A stretch of 64,000 nucleotides of DNA from contig NZ_JYLL01000023.1 of the NCBI RefSeq assembly GCF_001439695.1, forward strand, positions 1 to 64,000, given 5' to 3'. Under the pieces are notes generated by a model, which saw only the letters and a program-made list of their open reading frames with translations, had not been told where the DNA came from and did no database searches. This stretch comes from Pseudomonas veronii (GTDB lineage: Bacteria; Pseudomonadota; Gammaproteobacteria; Pseudomonadales; Pseudomonadaceae). Numbering within the stretch: position 1 is the first letter of the stretch; every line of letters begins with the position of its first letter. Below are positions 1 through 7,772 of the stretch, in pieces. The position numbers and the translations under genes were made by a program.

Positions 1-41
1 TCAACCACTTGCGCTTCCGATCTCTCGTTAGCGGGAGGCGA

Positions 42-69
42 ATTCTACAGCGTTACACGCTGCTGTCAA
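42..69 (-). promoter_or_regulatory. rRNA promoter, proximal
   Basis: On the minus strand the -35 is TTGACA (64-69), the spacer is 16 bp, and the -10 is TAGAAT (42-47). It is followed by a GC-rich discriminator, the feature that makes rRNA promoters sensitive to ppGpp and DksA. The predicted start is near 35. Confidence 0.8.
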
Positions 70-244
70 CACCTCTTTTTCTCCGCTTTCGACCGAGAAG
101 ATCGAAACGTTAATAGAGCCAAACAACACTGCTCTACCAACTCCTTCCAGGCTTCGATGAACTGAAGCAGGTCGCTGTCGAATCTTGCGTAACTCTTTGT
201 TTACCAAGGAGTTTTCCGTTTCGACTGCGCCGGAAGTGGGGCGA

Positions 245-272
245 ATTATAGACGTCCAGGATTTGCCGTCAA
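245..272 (-). promoter_or_regulatory. rRNA promoter, distal
   Basis: On the minus strand the -35 is TTGACG (267-272), the spacer is 16 bp, and the -10 is a perfect TATAAT (245-250). The discriminator matches that of the proximal promoter. The predicted start is near 238. The promoter sits just past the msrQ stop, so msrQ transcripts run into it. Confidence 0.78.
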
Positions 273-279
273 GGGTTAA

Positions 280-900
280 TTACGCTTTTGTTGCAGAAGG
301 TGCTTTTTTCGCAATAAGGCGCGGAATTCGCCGCATCACCGGCGGTATCCGCAGGACAAGAAGCAGCGCACCTATAGAAGCATAGATAGCCCACTCCTTC
401 AGATCCGCCCGCACGATCCACAACATATGCAGCAAGCCAAGCCCAAGCACGCCATACACCAGGCGATGCAACTTCTTCCAACGGCTGCCCAACCGACGCT
501 GACTGTAGCGATTCGACGTCAGCGCCAGCACCAACAAAGACAGGAAACCCAGGGCCCCCACAATAATGTAGGGGCGCTTACTCAATTCCACCCCCAGCTG
601 CGACCAATCCAACCCCAGGACAAACACACAATATGCCGCCAGGTGCAGCACCACATAAGCAAAGCACCACAACCCCAACTGGCGCCGCACCGCGATCCAC
701 CCTGCCCAACCGCTCAACTTCTGCAACGGTGTCATCGCCAGGGTAATCAGCAGCAGGATCAACGTGCCCAAGCCCAGCCGGTCAACCAGCACCTTGCCTG
801 GGTCCGGCCCCAAGGCAGAACGCCACGCTTCGTACAGCCAGAGCAACGGCCATACCGCGGTGGCGATAAACACGCCGATGCGCCAGATCGGGAAACGCAT
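280..900 (-). CDS. msrQ: MsrQ, heme-binding membrane subunit of the MsrPQ methionine sulfoxide reductase
   Basis: This 206-residue protein is very hydrophobic, with about six membrane helices and histidines placed as in the YedZ/MsrQ ferric-reductase-like family. In that family it passes electrons from the quinone pool or flavin through heme b to the periplasmic catalytic subunit MsrP, which repairs oxidised methionines in envelope proteins. Its start codon overlaps the msrP stop (ATGA), so the two are translationally coupled. Length is normal for the family. The identification rests on hydrophobic pattern, recognisable sequence and the msrP partner. Confidence 0.93.
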   Translation of the reverse strand: MRFPIWRIGVFIATAVWPLLWLYEAWRSALGPDPGKVLVDRLGLGTLILLLITLAMTPLQKLSGWAGWIAVRRQLGLWCFAYVVLHLAAYCVFVLGLDWSQLGVELSKRPYIIVGALGFLSLLVLALTSNRYSQRRLGSRWKKLHRLVYGVLGLGLLHMLWIVRADLKEWAIYASIGALLLVLRIPPVMRRIPRLIAKKAPSATKA

Positions 901-1913
901 CAGTAGTTCTTCCGCAGGTCGAGGCCGGTATAGAGCGCCGCCACCTCATCCGAGTAACCGTTGAACATCTGCGTCTCGCGCACATTCGGGCTGAACAGAC
1001 CACTCGGCAAGCGCCGTTCACGCGCCTGGGTCCAACGAGGGTGGTCGACCGTCGGGTTCACGTTCGCATAAAACCCGTACTCATTCGCCGCAATACTTTG
1101 CCAGGTGGTTTTCGGCTGCTCGCTTACCAAGCTGATACGCACGATGGACTTCACGCTCTTGAAGCCATACTTCCATGGCACCACCAAACGCAACGGCGCG
1201 CCATTCTGGTTAGGCAACTCGCGCCCATACATCCCCACCGCCAGAATCGCCAGGGGATTCATCGCCTCATCCAGGCGCAGCCCTTCTACATAGGGCCAAT
1301 CGATCAAGCCGAAACTCGAGCGCTGGCCCGGCATGCTTTTGGGGTCCTGGAGGGTTTCGAAGCGGATGTACTTGGCTTTGGAAGTCGGCTCAACCTGCTT
1401 GAGCAACGCCGAAATGGGAAAACCCATCCACGGAATGACCATCGACCACGCCTCCACACAGCGCAGACGGTAGATTCGCTCTTCCAATTGATACGGCTTC
1501 ATGAAGTCTTCCAGGGCGTAACGCCCCGGCTTTGCGACCTCGCCATCGATCACCACACTCCAGGGTTCGGTCTTGAGCGAACCTGCATTCGCCGCAGGAT
1601 CGCCCTTGTCCGTGCCGAACTCATAGAAGTTGTTGTAGTGGGTCGCGTCCTTGAACGGGGTGATGGCTTCGTCCTTGACGGTTACCGCCTGCCATTTCGT
1701 ACCCGGCAGTTTTTCGGCAAACCAGCCTGGCGCCTTGCCTGGCTCGACATCCGCATAGCGCGCGGCATCGTCAGCGCTGGCCCAGCGCGGCAAGCTGCTG
1801 GCGGCAACACCGGCCAGCGCACCACCGAGCAAGCTACGGCGAGACAGGTAGAAGGATTCAGGAGTGACGTCTGATTCATGACAATCGGACGCTTTGGGCA
1901 ATTTGATTAACAT
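900..1913 (-). CDS. msrP: MsrP, molybdopterin catalytic subunit of periplasmic methionine sulfoxide reductase
   Basis: This 337-residue protein has a twin-arginine signal (RR at residues 25-26, in SRRSLLGG) followed by a hydrophobic stretch and an Ala-x-Ala-type cleavage site near residue 47, so it is exported folded by Tat. The molybdenum-ligating cysteine is visible in RLRCVEAW (C152), inside the sulfite-oxidase-type molybdopterin fold. The family reduces R- and S-methionine sulfoxide in periplasmic proteins, using electrons from MsrQ. A ribosome site (GGAGTT) precedes the ATG. It is the first gene of the msrP-msrQ pair. Confidence 0.95.
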   Translation of the reverse strand: MLIKLPKASDCHESDVTPESFYLSRRSLLGGALAGVAASSLPRWASADDAARYADVEPGKAPGWFAEKLPGTKWQAVTVKDEAITPFKDATHYNNFYEFGTDKGDPAANAGSLKTEPWSVVIDGEVAKPGRYALEDFMKPYQLEERIYRLRCVEAWSMVIPWMGFPISALLKQVEPTSKAKYIRFETLQDPKSMPGQRSSFGLIDWPYVEGLRLDEAMNPLAILAVGMYGRELPNQNGAPLRLVVPWKYGFKSVKSIVRISLVSEQPKTTWQSIAANEYGFYANVNPTVDHPRWTQARERRLPSGLFSPNVRETQMFNGYSDEVAALYTGLDLRKNY

Positions 1914-1976
1914 GGCAACTCCGCAGCATTGGAGAACTGATGCACCAATAGACTGCGGAGTATGGGGGAAATTACA

Positions 1977-2834
1977 TTAAGGCAATGTTTTGTCCCGACG
2001 CAGTTGCAGCAGATACTGAACTGGCCCGGAAGCGGCATACACCAGGAACACCAGCAGCAGAATACGCGGCGGATCGCTGAAGACCACGGCGAACACCAGC
2101 ACCACCGCAAGGATGGCCACGAAAGGCACGCGCCCCTTGAGGTCGAGCTCCTTGAAGCTGTTGTACTTGATGTTACTGACCATCAGCATGCCGGCGGCCG
2201 CAACCATCAAGGCCACCAGGAACGACATCTTCGATCCCTGGATGCCGTAGTCACTGAACGCCCAGACGATCCCCGCCACCACGCCCGCAGCAGCCGGGCT
2301 GGCCAGGCCGATGAAGTAACGCTTGTCGGCGGTCCCCACCTGGGTGTTGAAGCGCGCCAGGCGCAACGCGGCGCCCGCGACATAGATGAAGGCCACCATC
2401 CAGCCGACCTTGCCCATGTCACCCAGGGCCCAGGCAAACGCCAGCAACGCAGGCGCGACACCAAAGGCAACCATGTCCGACAGCGAGTCATACTCGGCAC
2501 CGAAGGCGCTTTGGGTATTGGTCATGCGCGCCACGCGCCCATCGAGACCGTCGAGCACCATGGCGACGAAGATGGCGATCGCCGCAAAACCGAAGTACTT
2601 GCTGGCACTCACCGCATCACCCGCCGCCAGCGCGCTCTGGGCGCTCATGGAGTTGATGATGGAGTAGAACCCGGCAAACAGGTTCGCCGTAGTGAACAGA
2701 TTGGGCAGGAGATAGATGCCGCGATGCCGGACCTTGCGGCCTTCCGCGTCATGCCCTTCTTCAACATGTTCATCGATCGGTAGCAGGCTATCGGCGTCAG
2801 AAGCCTGGTTTGGCTCTTCGGGACGTTCGCTCAT
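1977..2834 (-). CDS. pssA: CDP-diacylglycerol-serine O-phosphatidyltransferase
   Basis: This 285-residue integral membrane enzyme has about eight helices. It carries the CDP-alcohol phosphotransferase signature: D98-G99-x2-A102-R103, then G112, D116 and D120 (DGRVAR ... GAEYDSLSD). It joins serine to CDP-diacylglycerol to make phosphatidylserine, the precursor of phosphatidylethanolamine. The hydrophilic N-terminal 40 residues, rich in Glu and Asp, are typical of the Pseudomonas form; this is the type II (membrane) enzyme, unlike E. coli PssA. It sits between ilvC and msrP and is probably transcribed on its own or from the ilvC side at low level, since a terminator lies between ilvC and pssA. 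Confidence 0.93.
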   Translation of the reverse strand: MSERPEEPNQASDADSLLPIDEHVEEGHDAEGRKVRHRGIYLLPNLFTTANLFAGFYSIINSMSAQSALAAGDAVSASKYFGFAAIAIFVAMVLDGLDGRVARMTNTQSAFGAEYDSLSDMVAFGVAPALLAFAWALGDMGKVGWMVAFIYVAGAALRLARFNTQVGTADKRYFIGLASPAAAGVVAGIVWAFSDYGIQGSKMSFLVALMVAAAGMLMVSNIKYNSFKELDLKGRVPFVAILAVVLVFAVVFSDPPRILLLVFLVYAASGPVQYLLQLRRDKTLP

Positions 2835-2935
2835 GGACTTTACCTTGCAACGGTGTGAAAAAATTCGACAGATACTTGCGGCGAGTGTTCGCCCGCAAAC
2901 GATGCAGCTTTATACCAGAACCAGCCACCCAAACG

Positions 2936-2963
2936 AAAAAACGCGGCCTAAGCCGCGTTTTTT
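2936..2963 (-). terminator. Intrinsic terminator after ilvC
   Basis: The hairpin ACGCGGC-ctaa-GCCGCGT (2941-2958) is flanked by A and T runs, so it reads as a terminator on either strand. It follows the ilvC stop and ends the ilvIHC transcript before pssA. Confidence 0.9.
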
Positions 2964-2978
2964 CTAGATGCATCCGAC

Positions 2979-3995
2979 TTAGTTTTTGGCTTTGTCGACG
3001 ATCTTGTTGGCACCGATCCACGGCATCATGGAGCGCAGTTGCTCGCCGATGATTTCGATACCGTGAGCGGCGTTGTTACGACGCTTGGCGGTCATCGAAG
3101 GGTAGCCGGTAGCGCCTTCGCTGATGAACATTTTGGCGTATTCGCCGTCCTGAATGCGTTTCAGGGCGTTGCGCATGGCCTGACGGGACTCGGCGTTGAT
3201 CACTTCCGGGCCAGTCACGTACTCGCCGTATTCGGCGTTGTTGGAGATCGAGTAGTTCATGTTGGCGATACCGCCTTCGTACATGAGATCCACGATCAGC
3301 TTCAGTTCGTGCAGGCATTCGAAGTAGGCCATTTCCGGCGCGTAGCCGGCTTCAACCAGGGTTTCGAAACCGGCTTTGACCAGTTCAACGGTACCGCCGC
3401 ACAGAACAGCTTGTTCGCCGAACAGGTCGGTTTCAGTCTCGTCCTTGAAAGTGGTTTCGATGATGCCGGTACGACCGCCACCAACGCCGGCAGCGTAGGA
3501 CAGTGCAACGTTCTTGGCGTTGCCCGACGCGTCCTGGTAGATCGCGATCAGGTCAGGGATACCGCCGCCTTTGACGAACTCGGAACGCACGGTGTGGCCC
3601 GGGGCTTTCGGCGCGATCATGATCACGTCGAGGTCAGCGCGTGGCACGACTTGGTTGTAGTGGATCGCGAAGCCGTGGGAGAAGGCCAGGGTGGCGCCCT
3701 TCTTGATGTTCGGCTCGATTTCGTTCTTGTACAGCGCGGACTGGAACTCATCCGGGGTCAGGATCATGACCAGGTCGGCAGCGGCAACGGCGGAAGCAAC
3801 GTCAGTCACTTTCAGGCCGTGGGCTTCAGCCTTGGCAACAGTGGCCGAGCCTTTGCGCAGGCCAACAGTCACGTCAACGCCGGAATCTTTCAGGTTGCAA
3901 GCTTGCGCGTGGCCCTGGGAACCGTAGCCGATGATGGCGACTTTCTTGCCCTGGATGATCGACAGGTCACAATCTTTATCGTAATAAACTTTCAT
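2979..3995 (-). CDS. ilvC: Ketol-acid reductoisomerase (NADP+)
   Basis: This 338-residue protein is the short class I form. It has an N-terminal Rossmann motif (GYGSQGHAQ, about residues 24-32) and the C-terminal helical domain with the metal-binding DETETDLFGEQ segment. It converts acetolactate or acetohydroxybutyrate to the dihydroxy acids of the valine, leucine and isoleucine pathways. It lies 47 bp downstream of ilvH and ends at a strong terminator, closing an ilvI-ilvH-ilvC operon that encodes two consecutive steps. Confidence 0.97.
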   Translation of the reverse strand: MKVYYDKDCDLSIIQGKKVAIIGYGSQGHAQACNLKDSGVDVTVGLRKGSATVAKAEAHGLKVTDVASAVAAADLVMILTPDEFQSALYKNEIEPNIKKGATLAFSHGFAIHYNQVVPRADLDVIMIAPKAPGHTVRSEFVKGGGIPDLIAIYQDASGNAKNVALSYAAGVGGGRTGIIETTFKDETETDLFGEQAVLCGGTVELVKAGFETLVEAGYAPEMAYFECLHELKLIVDLMYEGGIANMNYSISNNAEYGEYVTGPEVINAESRQAMRNALKRIQDGEYAKMFISEGATGYPSMTAKRRNNAAHGIEIIGEQLRSMMPWIGANKIVDKAKN

Positions 3996-4042
3996 GAGGT
4001 TCCTCTATATATCCAGGCCTTAAGGCCATTCACTAATTTGGG

Positions 4043-4534
4043 TTAGATGCTGAGTACTTTGTCGCCACGGGCAATCCCGGTGACACCACTGCGTACGGTT
4101 TCCAGAATCGAGGCCGTCCCGATCGACTGGATGAAGCTGTCCAGCTTGTCGCTTGTACCGGTCAATTGCACGGTATAAACGCTGGCGCTCACATCGACGA
4201 TCTGCCCGCGATAAATGTCGGTAGTACGCTTGATCTCGGCACGTTGGGCGCCCGTGGCCTTGACTTTAACCAGCATCAGCTCGCGCTCGATGTGGGCACT
4301 TTCCGACAGGTCGACCAGCTTGACCACTTCGATCAGCTTGTTGAGGTTTTTGGTGATCTGCTCGATCACCTCATCGTGGCCCACGGTGGTCAACGTCAGG
4401 CGCGACAGGGTCGGGTCTTCGGTCGGTGCCACGGTCAGGCTTTCGATGTTGTAGTTGCGTTGCGAAAACAAGCCGACAACACGAGACAGAGCGCCGGGTT
4501 CGTTCTCCAGAAGCAGGGAGATTATGTGCCGCAT
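4043..4534 (-). CDS. ilvH: Acetolactate synthase regulatory (small) subunit
   Basis: This 163-residue protein begins MRHIISLLLENE. An upstream in-frame start would add ten residues but would overlap ilvI, so I chose the inner ATG, 2 bp past the ilvI stop. The N-terminal ACT domain (residues 1-75) binds valine for feedback inhibition and the C-terminal ALS_ss_C domain completes it. It activates and feedback-regulates the IlvI catalytic subunit. Tight spacing with ilvI indicates coupled translation. Confidence 0.95.
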   Translation of the reverse strand: MRHIISLLLENEPGALSRVVGLFSQRNYNIESLTVAPTEDPTLSRLTLTTVGHDEVIEQITKNLNKLIEVVKLVDLSESAHIERELMLVKVKATGAQRAEIKRTTDIYRGQIVDVSASVYTVQLTGTSDKLDSFIQSIGTASILETVRSGVTGIARGDKVLSI

Positions 4535-4536
4535 GA

Positions 4537-6261
4537 TTAGGTACGCTCCGTCTTGTTCAGCCACATGTCACGCATAGAGCCGTCTTTGATCTGCATCGGG
4601 TAGACGTGCTCGCTGGTATCCACCTGAATATCGATGAACACCAGGCGATCCTTCATGGCGAACGCTTCTTCCATCTTCGGCTTCAGATCTTTCAGATCGT
4701 TGATGCGAATACCGACGTGGCCGTAAGCCTCGACCAATTTGACGAAGTCGGGCAGCGACTCCATGTAGGAATGGGAGTGACGACTACCGTAGCTCATGTC
4801 CTGCCATTGACGAACCATGCCCAACACGCCGTTGTTCAGGCACACGATCTTCACCGGAAGGCCGTACTGCAGGCACGTCGACAGCTCCTGGATGTTCATC
4901 TGGATGCTGCCTTCGCCGGTGACGCATGCAACGTCGCTGTCCGGGAAGCTCAGTTTGACACCCATGGCCGCAGGGAAACCAAAGCCCATCGTGCCCAGGC
5001 CACCGGAGTTGATCCAGCGGTTAGGCTTGTCGAACTTGTAGTACTGCGCGGCGAACATCTGGTGCTGGCCCACGTCGGAGGTCACAAAGGCATCGCCCTT
5101 GGTCACTTCGCACAGGGTCTCGATCACGGTTTGTGGCTTGATGATGCTGCCGTCACCCTTGTCATAAGGGAACAGGCCGCGGTCACCGCGCCATTCGTCG
5201 ATCTGCTTCCACCAGCTGGCGACAGCTTCTTTGTTCGGCGTCTCGCCGATTTCCTTCAGCGCAGCGACCATTTCGGTCAACACGCTTTCCACCGGACCTA
5301 CGATCGGCACGTCAGCCTTGATGGTCTTGGAGATGGACGCCGGGTCGATGTCGATATGGATGATCTTGGCATTCGGGCAGAACTTGCTCGCGCCGTTGAT
5401 CACCCGGTCATCGAACCGCGCGCCCACGGCCAGGATCACGTCGGCGTGGTGCATGGTCAGGTTGGCGGTGTAGCTGCCGTGCATGCCGAGCATGCCGACG
5501 AACTGACGGTCCGTACCCGGGAATGCGCCGAGGCCCATCAGGGTGTTGGTCACCGGCAGGTTGAGCAGCTTGGCCAGTTCGGTCAACGGTGCGGAACCGC
5601 CGCCCAGAATCACGCCGCCGCCCGAGTACAGCACCGGACGCTTGGCCGCCAGGAGCATTTCTGCCGCCTTGCGGATCTGCCCCGAGTGCCCACGAACGGC
5701 CGGGCTGTAGGAACGCAGCTTGGCTTTCTTCGGGAAGACGTATTCGAATTTCTCGGCCGGGTTGGTCATGTCTTTCGGAATATCGACCACTACAGGGCCC
5801 GGGCGACCGGACTGTGCGAGGTAGAACGCCTTTTTCATGACTTCCGGGATTTCCGAGGCATGCTTGATCATGAAACTGTGTTTCACGATCGGCCGGGAGA
5901 TACCGATCATGTCGGTTTCCTGGAATGCATCGGTACCGACCATGGTGCTAGCGACCTGGCCGGAAATGATCACCATCGGGATGGAGTCCATATAAGCAGT
6001 CGCGATGCCGGTAATGGCATTGGTTGCGCCTGGACCGGACGTTACCAGTACCACGCCGGCTTTACCGGTGGCACGGGCATAACCGTCAGCCATATGGGTT
6101 GCAGCCTGTTCGTGGCGAACCAGGATGTGGGTAACAGCCGGCTCCTTGAACAGTGCGTCATAGACGTGCAGCAGAGCACCACCAGGGTACCCGTAGATAT
6201 AGTCAACGCCTTCGTCACGCAAAAAGCGGACGAGCATCTCACCGCCAGATAAAAGCTCCAC
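4537..6261 (-). CDS. ilvI: Acetolactate synthase catalytic (large) subunit
   Basis: This 574-residue enzyme of the thiamine-diphosphate family condenses pyruvate with pyruvate or 2-oxobutyrate. The N-terminal ThDP domain includes the activating glutamate region (GYPGGALLHVYDAL), then the FAD-linked middle domain, then the C-terminal ThDP domain. The metal-binding motif reads GEGS...NN rather than the usual GDGS...NN, a conservative Asp-to-Glu change that I believe is shared by other pseudomonads. Start choice: two in-frame GTG codons, 6270 and 6261; AGAGGTG is correctly spaced only for 6261. A leader of about 260 nt precedes it. Confidence 0.95.
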   Translation of the reverse strand: MELLSGGEMLVRFLRDEGVDYIYGYPGGALLHVYDALFKEPAVTHILVRHEQAATHMADGYARATGKAGVVLVTSGPGATNAITGIATAYMDSIPMVIISGQVASTMVGTDAFQETDMIGISRPIVKHSFMIKHASEIPEVMKKAFYLAQSGRPGPVVVDIPKDMTNPAEKFEYVFPKKAKLRSYSPAVRGHSGQIRKAAEMLLAAKRPVLYSGGGVILGGGSAPLTELAKLLNLPVTNTLMGLGAFPGTDRQFVGMLGMHGSYTANLTMHHADVILAVGARFDDRVINGASKFCPNAKIIHIDIDPASISKTIKADVPIVGPVESVLTEMVAALKEIGETPNKEAVASWWKQIDEWRGDRGLFPYDKGDGSIIKPQTVIETLCEVTKGDAFVTSDVGQHQMFAAQYYKFDKPNRWINSGGLGTMGFGFPAAMGVKLSFPDSDVACVTGEGSIQMNIQELSTCLQYGLPVKIVCLNNGVLGMVRQWQDMSYGSRHSHSYMESLPDFVKLVEAYGHVGIRINDLKDLKPKMEEAFAMKDRLVFIDIQVDTSEHVYPMQIKDGSMRDMWLNKTERT

Positions 6262-6692
6262 GTTGTTCACCTCTAAAACGCCAGAATACCGTCCGTTAAA
6301 AACCGACGGGTCTTAATAGGTTTACTTCTCAACAGAGCATGAGCGACGGTGGTCGCCGACTACGTCAGCACTGACTGAGCAAGTATTGGGATCGTCCCAA
6401 GTGTTGCGGGCTCTTCCCACCCAGCGCGAGGTAACGCGTTGCGGGTGTAACAGGTCGGCGCGGATGTGCGCCTCATGATCTGCTGAGCGGGCCTGCTTCT
6501 GGCAGTCCCGATACAGCGGACTTTGGATTCTTCTGTTTCAGGCCCTTCAAGTCAAGCAATAATTGCGCTTTTTTCCAACTAAGCGCATGAGAACGTAGAA
6601 GAAAGGGCTTTGAGGAGGGATAAAACTCGCCTGAATGTCGTCAAGCGGTAGAAATGTGCGCAAGACTGCCGGAAAAACCGGCAGCCAGGCAA
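6262..6692 (-). promoter_or_regulatory. ilvIHC leader and promoter region (no protein gene assigned)
   Basis: This 430-bp gap lies between yqcC and ilvI. Its right end holds a hairpin (CTGCCGG/CCGGCAG, about 6666-6684) without a good T run, a weak end for yqcC. A plausible promoter lies at 6527-6555. The leader then contains hairpins TTGGGA/TCCCAA (6386-6400), GTCAG/CTGAC (6364-6375) and GCGAC/GTCGC (6343-6356), plus a T5 run at about 6298-6302. A 38-codon ORF (6476 to 6360) ends in a segment rich in Ile, Leu and Val codons but lacks a clear ribosome site. The layout suggests attenuation, which is inference. Confidence 0.5.
6527..6555 (-). promoter_or_regulatory. Likely sigma-70 promoter of ilvIHC
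   Basis: On the minus strand the -35 is TTGACT (6550-6555), the spacer is 17 bp and the -10 is AAGAAT (6527-6532). It predicts a start near 6520 and a leader of about 260 nt before ilvI. Confidence 0.5.
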
Positions 6693-7022
6693 TTAACGAG
6701 CGTCGACGATCAATTGGTCGAACTTTTTCAGCGCATTGCGCAAACCCTGGCTTTCCAGCGGCCGGTCGGTGTAGACCATCTCGGCCATCTCCATGATCCC
6801 GGAAGCATTTGGCAACGGCAGGTTCTGTTCGAGGATCTGCTTCATTCGCACCAGGAAGATCCACTGCAGCCACTGGTGGAAGTCCAGGGTGTCGACCGAA
6901 AAGGGCTCGACGCTGCTGAGCGCCTCGGCGCTGGGGGACACCTCGTCCCACCAGCCCTGCAGGCGCAATTCGCGCTCAATCAGCAACAGCTGTTCGGCAA
7001 TCGCTGGAAAACGCACATCCAT
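6693..7022 (-). CDS. YqcC family protein (DUF446)
   Basis: This 109-residue soluble, helical protein matches the YqcC/DUF446 family by its characteristic core (FHQWLQWIFLVRM and LPNASGIMEMAE). The biochemical function of the family is unknown; in several gammaproteobacteria it neighbours a pseudouridine synthase, but no such gene is adjacent here. The start codon overlaps the stop of the TPR lipoprotein gene (ATGA), so it is translated together with it, and both lie downstream of mrcB. The operon suggests an envelope link for this copy, but nothing in the sequence proves one. Confidence 0.85.
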   Translation of the reverse strand: MDVRFPAIAEQLLLIERELRLQGWWDEVSPSAEALSSVEPFSVDTLDFHQWLQWIFLVRMKQILEQNLPLPNASGIMEMAEMVYTDRPLESQGLRNALKKFDQLIVDAR

Positions 7023-7756
7023 CAGAGGCTGACCTTGGCTTTCTGCCGAGCCTGGGCGGCACCGGCAGCGTCGCCTTGTGCGGCACGCGCATCACCGATC
7101 AAGGCCCACAGGCTGGCCTGCAGGTCAGGACGGCCGTTGGCCAGGGTCAGGCCGCGACGGGCGAACTGTTCGGCTTGCGGCGCATCGCCCTGGGCCATCC
7201 GCACCTGGGCCAGGCGATACAGCACCTGCGGTTCACGCGGCGCAACGCGCTGGGCGCGCTCGAGGCTCGACGATGCACCGTTCAAGTCGCCACCAGCCTG
7301 CTGTTGCTGGGCAGTGGTGAGCAAGGCCAGTACCGGGCCGTCCAGTTGCTCATCAGCCGACAGGCCGCCCGCGCTGGAGGACGACGGAATGCCGCTTGGC
7401 GTCGACGGCATGGTGTAGGTGTTCTGGTTGATCGGCGCGGCCTGGACCGGCGTGGAGTCAATCGGCCCCGACGTGCTAGGCCCTGGCGTCCACGGCTCGG
7501 CGCTGATCGGCGCCGATGTCGCGGCACCGGCGCCCGGCACCATCACCACCACACCCGAATCCTGCGGCACGGCGCGGGTCGCGGCCTGGGCAGGACGCTT
7601 GGTCACGGTCTGACGGAAACCGCCATTGGCCGAGATCCGATCGTTATTGGAGACGGTTGTGCTCGAGTCCACCACGGGAATGGAGCCGCGCTGAACGCTG
7701 GAGCAACCGCCGAGCAAAGCCAGAGCTGTAATAGCTGGAATCCACCACTTGTTCAC
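7022..7756 (-). CDS. Tetratricopeptide-repeat lipoprotein
   Basis: This 244-residue protein starts with a lipoprotein signal peptide ending in a lipobox (LLGGC, cysteine near residue 18), so it should be acylated and anchored in the membrane. The middle is low-complexity, rich in Pro, Ser and Thr. The last 100 residues form TPR-like helix pairs (LTTAQQQQAGGDLNGASSSL, then LYRLAQVRMAQGDAPQAEQF). It lies 16 bp downstream of mrcB and overlaps yqcC. TPR lipoproteins next to class A penicillin-binding proteins may act as partners or activators, comparable in principle to E. coli LpoB, but there is no recognisable LpoB sequence. Exact function unknown. Confidence 0.8.
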   Translation of the reverse strand: MNKWWIPAITALALLGGCSSVQRGSIPVVDSSTTVSNNDRISANGGFRQTVTKRPAQAATRAVPQDSGVVVMVPGAGAATSAPISAEPWTPGPSTSGPIDSTPVQAAPINQNTYTMPSTPSGIPSSSSAGGLSADEQLDGPVLALLTTAQQQQAGGDLNGASSSLERAQRVAPREPQVLYRLAQVRMAQGDAPQAEQFARRGLTLANGRPDLQASLWALIGDARAAQGDAAGAAQARQKAKVSL

Positions 7757-7772
7757 TTGAAACCCTCTTTGC

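Larger units (their letters stand above)
1..279 (-). promoter_or_regulatory. rRNA operon promoter/leader region
   Basis: This gene-free stretch reads leftward as the start of an rRNA operon. Two strong sigma-70 promoters lie in tandem about 200 bp apart, each followed by a nearly identical GC-rich discriminator (ATTCGCC). Between them is a small hairpin (TTTCGA/TCGAAA, about 88-111) and a longer-range inverted repeat (AACTCCTT at 139-146 with AAGGAGTT at 206-213). No open reading frame here has a ribosome binding site. In P. aeruginosa the msrPQ/pssA cluster also borders a 16S gene (recalled synteny), so the 16S gene should begin left of base 1. Seen: promoters. Inferred: rRNA identity. Confidence 0.75.

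Noticed and set aside
185..481. Short ORFs in the left-edge region
   Set aside because: They overlap rRNA promoters and the msrQ 3' end, without ribosome sites.
4606..6252. 548-codon open frame opposite ilvI
   Set aside because: Shadow frame with no domain and no ribosome site.
6547..6951. 134-codon ORF across the yqcC 3' part and ilv leader
   Set aside because: Out-of-frame overlap with yqcC, no family match; its tail crosses the ilv promoter.
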